Origin: a bacterium
GTDB lineage: Bacteria > Desulfobacterota > Anaeroferrophillalia > Anaeroferrophillales > Tharpellaceae
Assembly: GCA_029935295.1 (NCBI GenBank)
Contig: JAOZKP010000081.1
Location: forward strand, 1 to 10,768
Length of the DNA stretch: 10,768 nt
Direction of reading: 5' to 3'
Made by a program: the position numbers and the translations under genes. The notes beneath the pieces were generated by a model that saw nothing but the letters and a program-made list of their open reading frames with translations, ran no database searches and was not told where the DNA came from. Of this stretch, positions 1 to 6,227 are shown one piece after another (position 1 is the first letter of the stretch; every line of letters begins with the position of its first letter).

Positions 1-49
1 TGACATCGTCAAGTTTATCCGGTTGAATAATTGCGGTAACAAGTTGCAT
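1..49 (-). CDS. glnK: P-II nitrogen regulatory protein, N-terminal fragment (cut by window edge)
   Basis: Only the first 16 codons lie in the window, and they read MQLVTAIIQPDKLDDV. This matches the start of P-II signalling proteins (MK-VTAII-P-KLDDV), small trimers that sense 2-oxoglutarate and ATP/ADP and plug the AmtB channel. A Shine-Dalgarno-like GAGAGGA sits a few bases upstream of the ATG. The gene follows amtB by 35 bp on the same strand, so the two are probably cotranscribed. That pairing is why I prefer glnK to glnB, though 16 residues cannot separate the two. Confidence 0.85.
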   Translation of the reverse strand, partial: MQLVTAIIQPDKLDDV

Positions 50-84
50 TTTTATATCCTCTCTATTTTAAGAATGTGCATTCG

Positions 85-1452
85 TCAGTTAAGATTGATC
101 AGTCCGTAACCATGTTCACCGTGGACGGCGTGATCCATGCCTGATTTTTCATCACTTTCTGAAAGCCGAAAGCCTACGGTTTTATCAACCAGAACCACCA
201 GAACACCACTGACAATCACTGTATAAAGAATCGTTGCCGCGACCGCCTTGAACTGGACCATAAACTGCTGCATCACACTCCAACTGCCGCCGACATTTGC
301 CGCCGCATCATGCATCCAGCTGTCGCGAATAAAGAAAACCAGAATCAGCGCCCCTAAGATACCGGCTACACCGTGGATCCCAAAAGCATCAAGACTATCA
401 TCATAACCGAGTTTCTCTTTGAGAGAGAGGCCGAAATAGCAGACTAAAGAGGCCGTCATTCCCATAAAAATTGCCCCCGCCGGTTTTACGACCCCGGCCG
501 CCGGAGTTATCACTACGAGACCGGACAAAATACCGCTGACGATACCCAGAGTCGTAGCTTTACCTAAATGGATCGCCTCAATAATCAACCAGGCCACCGC
601 GCCCGCAGCCGCCGCAACCTGAGTTACGGTCAGAGCCCGAGCGGTATCGAGACCACTGGAAACAGCACTTCCGGCGTTAAAACCAAACCAGCCGACCCAT
701 AACAATCCAGCTCCCATCAAAGTCATAACCAGATTATTTGGGTGCATCGCGGTTTTGGGATAGCCCCGCCGGGCCCCAAGATACAACGCCGCTACCAAAC
801 CGCTAACCCCTGCTGAAATATGAACAACTGTACCTCCGGCGAAATCAATCGCGCCATCAGCACCGAGATTAAAAATCCAGCCGTCCGAAGCCCAGACCCA
901 GTGACAAAGCGGACTATAAACCAGAATTATCCAGAGGGTAATATAGAGACAGTAACCCCGGAAACTCACCCGTTCGGCAAAGGCTCCAGCAATCAAGGCC
1001 GGCGTAATAATTGCGAATTTACCCTGAAACATAGCAAACACATATTCGGGAACTCCAGCATCCAGGATAACATCATCAATCCCCTGCAACATAAAGTAAT
1101 CCGAATTCCAGCCGCACCAGCCACCAAGCACACTTTTACCGAAAGACATCGAGTAGCCGAACACAACCCACAACACTCCAATAATTCCCATCGCCGCAAA
1201 ACTGTGCATCATCGTTCCCAAAACATTTTTGGTTCGCACCAGGCCGCCGTAAAACATCGCCAGACCCGGCACCATCAACAACACCAGCGCGGTTGAAGTC
1301 AGCATCCAGGCAGTCGTGCCGGTATCAATTGCCGGCTGACTCTCACCGGCCCAAAGGGTTGCCGCCGGCAGCAGCAGCAAGCCTGCCAAAACTCCTAAAG
1401 TTATCAACCAATGACAACTATGTTTTCGATTATTTAATTCTCTGATTTTCAT
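85..1452 (-). CDS. amtB: AmtB-type ammonium transporter
   Basis: This 455-aa Amt/MEP/Rh-family channel conducts ammonium across the inner membrane. The first ~35 residues form a signal peptide (basic start, hydrophobic core around GVLAGLLLLPAATLWA). The mature part shows family landmarks: GLAMFYGGLVR near residue 65, FQGKFAIITPALIAGAFAER near 145, and the twin pore histidines H211 (GGTVVHISAG) and H360 (AFGIHGVAG). About eleven hydrophobic segments follow the signal peptide. GGAGAA upstream of the ATG is a good ribosome site. The gene lies behind a sigma54 promoter and ahead of a P-II gene, the usual nitrogen-starvation module. Family and function are secure; nitrogen control is inferred from the promoter. 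Confidence 0.97.
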   Translation of the reverse strand: MKIRELNNRKHSCHWLITLGVLAGLLLLPAATLWAGESQPAIDTGTTAWMLTSTALVLLMVPGLAMFYGGLVRTKNVLGTMMHSFAAMGIIGVLWVVFGYSMSFGKSVLGGWCGWNSDYFMLQGIDDVILDAGVPEYVFAMFQGKFAIITPALIAGAFAERVSFRGYCLYITLWIILVYSPLCHWVWASDGWIFNLGADGAIDFAGGTVVHISAGVSGLVAALYLGARRGYPKTAMHPNNLVMTLMGAGLLWVGWFGFNAGSAVSSGLDTARALTVTQVAAAAGAVAWLIIEAIHLGKATTLGIVSGILSGLVVITPAAGVVKPAGAIFMGMTASLVCYFGLSLKEKLGYDDSLDAFGIHGVAGILGALILVFFIRDSWMHDAAANVGGSWSVMQQFMVQFKAVAATILYTVIVSGVLVVLVDKTVGFRLSESDEKSGMDHAVHGEHGYGLINLN

Positions 1453-1487
1453 AAAAATTCTCCATAATTTTAATCTGGCAAGCTCTA

Positions 1488-1505
1488 TTGCAGAGGCCGT
1501 GCCAA
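1488..1505 (-). promoter_or_regulatory. Sigma54 (RpoN) -24/-12 promoter of amtB-glnK
   Basis: On the minus strand the sequence reads TTGGCACGGCCTCTGCAA, against the consensus YTGGCACG-N4-TTGCW. The GG (1503-1502) and GC (1491-1490) are 12 bp apart, exactly the required phase, and the only core departure is CTGC for TTGC. Transcription would start near 1478, giving a leader of about 26 nt with the amtB Shine-Dalgarno in it. Such a promoter needs an AAA+ activator, and one is encoded immediately upstream. Confidence 0.82.
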
Positions 1506-1595
1506 CCTGAATTCCTTCGTAAAAAAAAGTCGTATATTGAGTCTATGCCTACATCTTTCAACCTGCACAAAAAATGAAATAACCTCATAACGCAA

Positions 1596-1625
1596 AAAAA
1601 TCGATACATTATAGTATCGATTTTT
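1596..1625. repeat. Palindrome with 12-bp arms; candidate activator site or weak terminator
   Basis: AAAAATCGATAC and GTATCGATTTTT flank a 6-nt ATTATA centre. The centre lies about 130 bp upstream of the predicted amtB start site, a typical enhancer distance. Its core CGATAC-N6-GTATCG shares TAC-N6-GTA with the larger palindrome near 1704-1757. The T-run after the right arm would also suit a low-GC bidirectional terminator, so both readings remain open. Confidence 0.5.
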
Positions 1626-1703
1626 ATTAGTCACTACCGTTAGGCCGCAGTTAAAACGGGCATTCATCTATATTTAAAGTTATGAATTCAACACTTTGCA
1701 ATA

Positions 1704-1757
1704 TACGATACAAAAATGTAGATTTTCCTATTGGAAAATCTACATTTTTGTATCGTA
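1704..1757. repeat. Perfect 25-bp inverted repeat with 4-nt loop after the nifA-like gene
   Basis: The arms at 1704-1728 and 1733-1757 are exact reverse complements around a TATT loop. The palindrome begins 1 bp after the activator stop codon. As RNA it would form a long stable hairpin and could end or stabilise the dfsP-nifA transcript, although no clear U-tract follows on the minus strand. Each arm also contains a TAC-N6-GTA element (1709-1720 and 1741-1752), so it may be a protein-binding site on DNA. Role unresolved. Confidence 0.65.
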
Positions 1758-1758
1758 A

Positions 1759-3294
1759 TCACACCTTGACACCACGATATTTTCTATAATCAATCTCGTG
1801 ATGAGTAACCTTATACTGGATTACCCGTTTACTCGTACCCAGCAATTTGGCGGCTTTAGTCTGGTTGCCCCGGGTTTTTTTCAACGCTTCGACAATCAGG
1901 GTCGTCTCGTAAGATTTGACCATGGCCTGAAAATTGGCACCACCATCTTCCGCAGACTCACTCTCATCCCCGGAAGAAGCCAACTGCAGTGATGGCGGCA
2001 GCTGATAACCATGAATAATACCGTCAGTCGCGAGAACCATGGCCCGTTCAAGAGCATTCTGCAACTCCCGGACATTACCGGGCCAGTGATAGGAAATCAG
2101 CATATCGATGGCCGACGAATCTATTCGGGAGACTTTGCAACCCATCTCTTCACCCCGTTTCTGAACGAAAAAATCCGCCAGCAGGATAATATCGGCACCG
2201 CGTTCGCGGAGCGGCGGCAGATGGATAGGAAAAACATTTAAACGATAAAAGAGATCTGAACGAAAACGGCCGGCGGCGACCTCTTTTTCAAGATCACGGT
2301 TAGTTGCAATAACAACCCGGGCATCGCTTTTTATGGTTTCGCCGCCGCCAACCCGTTCAAACTCATGCTCCTCCAGAACCCGCAGCAACTTGACCTGAGA
2401 GGCGAGCGGAAGTTCGCCAATCTCATCAAGAAAAATTGTGCCTCCGTGCGCCAGCTCAAATTTACCAATCCGCTTTTCAATGGCTCCGGTAAAAGCACCT
2501 TTCTGATGGCCGAAAATCTCGCTTTCAACCAGATTTTCCGGAATTGCGCCGCAATCAAGCCGCACTATCGATTTATCACGGCGCGGGCTCCGATAATGAA
2601 TCTCGTTAGCAACCAATCCTTTACCGGTGCCGGTTTCACCGGTAATCAAAACCGTTGTCATAGTCTGGGCCACCTGATCAATCTGCTCTGCTACTCGGCG
2701 CATCGAATTGGCATTACCAACCACGGTTCCCATCGGCCCGTGCCGGCCGATCGCCTCTTTTAATCGCATATTCTCTTCCTGCACCCGGCGCACATGCACC
2801 CGCGGCGCCAGAAGATTGGCCACCACCTCTAAAAATTCTAATTCACCGGCAAGATCAGCCCCTTTGGCAGCGCGATCGACCGAAAGCGCCCCGACCACCT
2901 GACCCGCAAATTTAATTGGCACACAGAGAAAAGCCAAAGTCGCACGATCGATTTTACTGCGGGCTCCGGCCCGATCCAGAAAAAGCGAATCCTGGTCAAT
3001 CCGCGGGATTGCAATCGGCCGACCGCTGGCAACCACGCGCCCGGTGATCCCTTCACCAAGGCGATAAAAAACCGGTTCTGAAGTATCGGGGATACCGTAG
3101 GTAATATCGACATGAATCTGCTCCAGATCACGCCGATAAAGTGAGATCATGCCACGTTTCATTCCGGTTAAACGCGCCAGACGCACTAAAATAGCTTCCA
3201 TGGTCTTCTGAAACTCACCCTCACCGGCCAGCAGTTGAGCAATTTTAGCAAGAGCTGTGAAAAATATCTGCTGACTGCTAACCACGCTGATCAC
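1759..3294 (-). CDS. NifA/VnfA-like sigma54-dependent transcriptional activator
   Basis: This 511-aa enhancer-binding protein should activate sigma54 RNA polymerase. An N-terminal GAF domain (about 18-165) has the NifA-family signature LGEGITGRVVASGRP. The AAA+ domain follows, with Walker A GETGTGKG (219-226), the sigma54-contacting GAFTGA loop (266-271) and Walker B GGTIFLDE (284-291). After an acidic linker (441-452) comes a Fis-type helix-turn-helix (about 474-498, GNQTKAAKLLGTSKRVIQYK). Only C124, C248 and C386 occur, so the interdomain Cys cluster of oxygen-sensitive NifA is absent. The GTG start overlaps the upstream DUF166 stop by GTGA. A second GTG at 3285 has a better-spaced AAAGGG and could be the true start. 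The likely target is the downstream amtB-glnK promoter; no nif structural genes are in the window. Confidence 0.88.
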   Translation of the reverse strand: MISVVSSQQIFFTALAKIAQLLAGEGEFQKTMEAILVRLARLTGMKRGMISLYRRDLEQIHVDITYGIPDTSEPVFYRLGEGITGRVVASGRPIAIPRIDQDSLFLDRAGARSKIDRATLAFLCVPIKFAGQVVGALSVDRAAKGADLAGELEFLEVVANLLAPRVHVRRVQEENMRLKEAIGRHGPMGTVVGNANSMRRVAEQIDQVAQTMTTVLITGETGTGKGLVANEIHYRSPRRDKSIVRLDCGAIPENLVESEIFGHQKGAFTGAIEKRIGKFELAHGGTIFLDEIGELPLASQVKLLRVLEEHEFERVGGGETIKSDARVVIATNRDLEKEVAAGRFRSDLFYRLNVFPIHLPPLRERGADIILLADFFVQKRGEEMGCKVSRIDSSAIDMLISYHWPGNVRELQNALERAMVLATDGIIHGYQLPPSLQLASSGDESESAEDGGANFQAMVKSYETTLIVEALKKTRGNQTKAAKLLGTSKRVIQYKVTHHEIDYRKYRGVKV

Positions 3295-3962
3295 CCTTTA
3301 TTTTCAGTCGATAGAGCTTCTTTTAAAGCCCTTTCTAAAGCCTTAAAGTGCATATCAGCCGCAAGATGAACCGGACTTTTTCCCCAAAGCGGGTCCCAAC
3401 CGGCAGGATCAGCACTGCACTGAAATTGAACGTCAAGACCATATCGGGTCGCAACTTCGGAAACATCCATCCCGACCAGCTTCTCAAGCGCCCGCCAGGT
3501 CGCCCCACAAGGAGCCCCGCGCAAGACCTTAATTGATTTCAATTTACCATTTTCGACTTCCACATCCACCTCTGGAGTGCCAAAATGCTCACCATACTCG
3601 CCCAGCCAGACCAGCCGGGGCAGAGAACATCATATTGGCGGGGTTGCCAACTGAAAAGCTGCCGGAAATTTCTTAGCTGAAGCGACAAAAGGAATCTCCG
3701 CTTCCTGACAACGCTTAAGCAACTCCGCCGACAGGTCGGGGTGCTGCAAAAAACCAAGCACCAGATCAGCCTGCAACTCTTTCGGGAAATAAGTTTCCGG
3801 CTCGTCAACCATAGCCGGCAGCTGGTCATCGATCGAAACCACCTCAAGCTCAAAACGACCCGGCGCATACTCTTCAATCCCGGCAATCTTCTTATCACCG
3901 CTGCCCCGCTCCTGAAAAACCACGACTCGTTGCAATGAATTGTTTCTGTTCTTATCTGCCAT
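3291..3962 (-). CDS. dfsP: DUF166-family selenoprotein, UGA-encoded Sec at residue 111
   Basis: Read as one 223-aa protein, the frame is continuous from ATG 3962 to TGA 3293-3291 except for an in-frame UGA at 3632-3630. Both sides match DUF166: an N-terminal half with LGFLQHPDLSAELLKRC near 69-85, and a C-terminal half with PEVDVEVENGKLKSIKVLRGAPCGATW near 130-156. Between them the reading is ATPPI-Sec-Cys-SLPRL (Sec111, Cys112). Other cysteines are C85, C152 and C182. The hairpin after the UGA has the features of a bacterial SECIS. I recall this family being named DfsP, a DUF166 (seleno)protein, in NCBI annotation, but cannot check it here. The biochemical role is unknown; the Sec-Cys pair and conserved Cys suggest redox or metal chemistry. 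CAGGAGTGA lies upstream; a GTG at 3974 is the less likely start because the AGGA abuts it. The stop overlaps the NifA-like gene. A nonsense-mutated pseudogene is the alternative. Confidence 0.85.
3600..3632 (-). promoter_or_regulatory. Sec UGA codon plus bacterial SECIS hairpin in dfsP
   Basis: UGA occupies 3632-3630. The downstream hairpin pairs GCCC (3621-3618) with GGGC (3603-3600). C3617 is then bulged, followed by G3616-U3604, G3615-C3605, C3614-G3606 and U3613-G3607. The apical loop is GGUCU (3612-3608). The loop begins 17 nt after the UGA; in E. coli fdhF the same GGUCU begins 18 nt after its UGA, and SelB contacts this loop. Spacing, bulge and loop agree with the known bacterial SECIS layout. 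The structure was folded by eye only. Confidence 0.82.
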
Positions 3963-4027
3963 TTTCAACGTCACTCCTGATATTAAAGTACATAATCATC
4001 TATAAAATAATCATATTTTGATTCTCT

Positions 4028-4056
4028 TTTGTATCACGCCCGCTATTTGATGGCAA
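4028..4056 (-). promoter_or_regulatory. Candidate sigma70 promoter for the dfsP-nifA operon
   Basis: On the minus strand TTGCCA (4056-4051) and TACAAA (4033-4028) are separated by 17 bp in the 150-bp divergent region before dfsP. The -35 matches five of six consensus bases and the -10 is weaker. No sigma54 -24/-12 pair was found here, so the activator appears not to depend on sigma54 for its own expression. Confidence 0.35.
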
Positions 4057-4122
4057 AAGATTATTGACATGTTGACAGAAAAAAGGCAAAAGTAGAAAAA
4101 TTAGAACTCAGGAGAATGAATA

Positions 4123-4944
4123 ATGAAACTTGCTCAGTTTAAAACCGGTTCCGGTCTCCGTCTGGGAATCGTGCAGGGAGATGAACTTTTTCCGCTGACC
4201 TACAGCGGTGATTTTCACGCCTGGCTGGTCGCTGGACGACCGCTGGCGGCAAGTAATTCCAGCCTGCCTCTAAATTCCGTCAATCTAGCCGCCCCCGTTA
4301 ACCGGCCGGGGAAAATTATTGCCATCGGCTTAAACTACGCCGACCACGCCGCTGAAGGAAACATCGAAAATCCGAAAGAACCCCTAATTTTCGCCAAATT
4401 TCCGAGCTCGATTAACGGCCCGGGAAATGATATCACCTGGGCCGCTCAAATCACTAAAAAAGTTGATTTTGAAGCGGAACTAGCGGTAATAATCGGTGAG
4501 AAATCCGTAAACTGCGCCCCGGACATAGCCATGACAAAGGTTTTTGGTTACACCTGCGGCAATGATGTTAGCGCCCGTGATCTCCAATTTGGTGACAAAC
4601 AATGGATACGCGGTAAATCACTCGACAGCTTCTGTCCAATCGGCCCCTGGATTGTTACCAGTGACGAAATAAAAGATCCACAAACACTTTCTATCTGCTC
4701 ACGCCTGAACGGTCAGATCATGCAGCAGAGTAACACCGCCAATATGATCTTTCCGGTTGCGAAACTTGTAAGCTATTTGAGCCGCCATTTCACCTTGGAA
4801 CCCGGCGACATAATCATGACCGGCACCCCGAGCGGAGTCGGAGTTTTTCGTGAACCACCTATCTTCATGCAAAATGGAGATACTATTGAAATCGAGATTG
4901 CCGGAATCGGCACCCTCAAAAACCGCTGCCGGGTTCTGTCATGA
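4123..4944 (+). CDS. Fumarylacetoacetate hydrolase (FAH) family protein
   Basis: This 273-aa enzyme belongs to the metal-dependent FAH superfamily, which includes hydrolases, decarboxylases and isomerases acting on 2-oxo acids from aromatic or other catabolism. Visible motifs are KIIAIGLNYADHAAE (64-78), EPLIFAKFPSSINGPG (86-101), the metal ligands E117 and E119 in DFEAELAV with D148 in GNDVSARD, RGKSLDSFCPIGPW (163-176), and the C-terminal GDIIMTGTPSGVG (228-240). The ~60-residue N-terminal part is the short cap typical of the single-domain YcgM-like group. Exact substrate cannot be read; acylpyruvate hydrolase or oxaloacetate decarboxylase activity is plausible. AGGAG lies 8 nt before the ATG. 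Tandem TTGACA hexamers at 4064-4077 could supply a -35, but no good -10 follows. The stop overlaps the next ATG. Confidence 0.92.
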   Translation: MKLAQFKTGSGLRLGIVQGDELFPLTYSGDFHAWLVAGRPLAASNSSLPLNSVNLAAPVNRPGKIIAIGLNYADHAAEGNIENPKEPLIFAKFPSSINGPGNDITWAAQITKKVDFEAELAVIIGEKSVNCAPDIAMTKVFGYTCGNDVSARDLQFGDKQWIRGKSLDSFCPIGPWIVTSDEIKDPQTLSICSRLNGQIMQQSNTANMIFPVAKLVSYLSRHFTLEPGDIIMTGTPSGVGVFREPPIFMQNGDTIEIEIAGIGTLKNRCRVLS

Positions 4945-5564
4945 AAAAAAACCGTCTAATTCACTTTACTCTACTTTTCACTTCTTTGCTTTTTATATTC
5001 TCCGGCTGTACCAGTTTCACTCCAGCCCCGCACCCGGAGACAACTCCGCCCCCAACTATTGGTGAGTCGCTGCCGGAAATCAACCTGACCTCACCTACAG
5101 AGGAATCAATCCGCAACTATCTGGAATTGACCGATATTACTACAACAACTTTTTCCTCCACGCAGATTGACTGCGATATACTTCTAGTCGAGATTTTCAG
5201 CATGTACTGCCCTTTATGTCAACGGGAAGCACCTGCTGTCAACGAACTCTTCAAACTGATGCAGGACGACCAGAAACTTTTCCGACAAATCAAACTGATT
5301 GGCATCGGGGTCGGAAATTCAGCTTTTGAAGTCGGTATTTTCAAAAACAAATACAAAGTAAAATTTCCGCTTTTTGCTGACCCCAACTTTGCCATCCATA
5401 ATGATATGGGTCAGGTCCGGACACCTTTTTTCATTGCGATTGCAAACCGCGGAAAAAAGAAGAATCAAATCTTGTTGACAAAACTTGGCGGTTTTTCGAG
5501 CCCGGATAAATTTTTACATTCACTTGCTGAACTTATCGAACCACCCGTAAAAGGAGAAAAATAA
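4941..5564 (+). CDS. Thioredoxin-fold lipoprotein (TlpA/redoxin-like)
   Basis: The 207-aa product starts with a lipoprotein signal (basic KKNR, hydrophobic core, lipobox FSGC with Cys23), so it should be lipid-anchored outside the cytoplasm. After a Pro/Thr-rich stretch comes a thioredoxin-like domain. LLVEIFSMYCPLCQREAPAV carries the redox pair C90 and C93 in a CPLC motif, and LIGIGVGNSAFEVGIFKNKY with KFPLFADPNFAIHNDMGQVRTPFFIAI gives the later strands and the cis-Pro region (TPFF). It probably exchanges disulfides with an envelope partner, perhaps the peroxiredoxin encoded next. The ATG overlaps the FAH stop as ATGA and has no Shine-Dalgarno of its own, pointing to translational coupling. 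Confidence 0.85.
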   Translation: MKKNRLIHFTLLFTSLLFIFSGCTSFTPAPHPETTPPPTIGESLPEINLTSPTEESIRNYLELTDITTTTFSSTQIDCDILLVEIFSMYCPLCQREAPAVNELFKLMQDDQKLFRQIKLIGIGVGNSAFEVGIFKNKYKVKFPLFADPNFAIHNDMGQVRTPFFIAIANRGKKKNQILLTKLGGFSSPDKFLHSLAELIEPPVKGEK

Positions 5565-6172
5565 TGCGCCAGAACATAACCACCATCATGCTGACCCTGT
5601 TGTTGTCACTGTTGCTTACCAGCTCAGGCATCTGTACCGTTTCCGAAATCTTCAGCGAGAGCATCTACAATCCCGGAATTTTATCACCGATTGACAGTCA
5701 ACTCAAAGTCAAGGTTGGCGATATTGCCCCCGACTTCACCCTGCCGGCAGTTTCCGGCAAAACTATCCATCTCAAAGATTATCGCGGCAAAAAAATTGTT
5801 GTCCTCTCTTTCGTACCCGCTGCCTGGACCCCGGTCTGTTCTGATCAGTGGCCGGGATACAATATCGTTGAAAATCTGTTTAAGGCTAATGATGCTATTC
5901 TTTTGGGGATCTCCGTCGACAACATCCCGACCCTCTTCTCCTGGACCGGACAGATGGGCCATCTCTGGTTTGAAGTCCTCTCCGACTTCTGGCCCCACGG
6001 CAAAGTCGCGCAAAGCTTCGGAATTCTGCGCTCAACCGGCGTCAGCGAGAGAACCCTGGTGATTATCGATAAAAAAGGAGTAATCCGCTACATCAACGTC
6101 AACGACATTAACCAAAGACCTCCATTAGAAACCCTGATTAAAGAGCTGCAAAAAATAAGTGGGAGCAAATAA
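5564..6172 (+). CDS. Exported AhpC/TSA-family peroxiredoxin, 1-Cys type
   Basis: This 202-aa protein has an N-terminal hydrophobic signal segment (about 7-24, ending near SGIC), so it likely acts in the periplasm or is membrane-tethered. The redoxin domain begins at VKVGDIAPDFTLPAVSGKTI (49-68). It carries the peroxidatic motif PAAWTPVC (85-92, PxxxTxxC with Cys92) and the matching Arg163 in SERTLVIID. Besides C92 the only cysteine is C24 near the signal cleavage region, so there is no resolving Cys in the domain. An external reductant is needed, and the CPLC lipoprotein encoded just upstream is the obvious candidate. TAATG links the two genes, with AGGAG 7 nt before the ATG. Related peroxiredoxins in delta-proteobacteria can carry Sec at this position; here it is Cys. 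Confidence 0.9.
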   Translation: MRQNITTIMLTLLLSLLLTSSGICTVSEIFSESIYNPGILSPIDSQLKVKVGDIAPDFTLPAVSGKTIHLKDYRGKKIVVLSFVPAAWTPVCSDQWPGYNIVENLFKANDAILLGISVDNIPTLFSWTGQMGHLWFEVLSDFWPHGKVAQSFGILRSTGVSERTLVIIDKKGVIRYINVNDINQRPPLETLIKELQKISGSK

Positions 6173-6201
6173 AAAACCGGCCCCAGAGGGGTCGGTTTTT
6201 T
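6171..6201. terminator. Bidirectional Rho-independent terminator
   Basis: AAAAAACCGGCCCC, an AGA loop and GGGGTCGGTTTTTT form a 14-bp stem with one G-U pair, flanked by an A-run on the left and a T-run on the right. It overlaps the peroxiredoxin stop and lies 26 bp from the stop of the convergent Spy/CpxP-like gene, so it can end transcription from both sides. Confidence 0.93.
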
Positions 6202-6227
6202 ATTTGCTTACTTTACAGTTTTAGAGG

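Larger units (their letters stand above)
1453..1758. other. Regulatory intergenic region between the nifA-like gene and amtB
   Basis: These 306 bases hold no convincing gene. They contain a sigma54-type promoter close to amtB, a 12-bp-arm palindrome in the middle and a perfect 25-bp-arm palindrome next to the stop of the upstream activator gene. The region is AT-rich compared with the flanking genes. A 60-codon open frame on the minus strand overlaps the promoter and has no recognisable product. Confidence 0.8.

Noticed and set aside
820..1296. 158-codon plus-strand ORF inside amtB
   Set aside because: It is antisense to well-conserved amtB codons and its composition (many His, Asn, Thr) is typical of a shadow frame.
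1485..1667. 60-codon minus-strand ORF before amtB
   Set aside because: It overlaps the sigma54 promoter and a palindrome, has no recognisable family and no clear ribosome site.
3291..3569. Separate 92-aa gene beginning at GTG 3569
   Set aside because: The GTG is an internal valine in PEVDVEV; the frame continues upstream without interruption to the UGA and matches the C-terminal half of one DUF166 protein.
3539..3898. 119-codon minus-strand open frame spanning the UGA of the DUF166 gene
   Set aside because: It is in another frame, has a Cys/Arg/Ser-rich sequence with no family features, and overlaps conserved DUF166 coding sequence on both sides of the UGA.
3630..3974. DUF166 pseudogene truncated by a nonsense mutation
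   Set aside because: The sequence beyond the UGA remains open and conserved, and a well-placed SECIS-like hairpin follows it. Pseudogene remains a fallback only if the Sec machinery is absent.
4064..4100. Tandem TTGACA hexamers as a sigma70 promoter for the FAH operon
   Set aside because: Two good -35-like hexamers exist, but no -10 better than CAAAAG or GAAAAA lies at 16-18 bp from either, so the promoter is not called.
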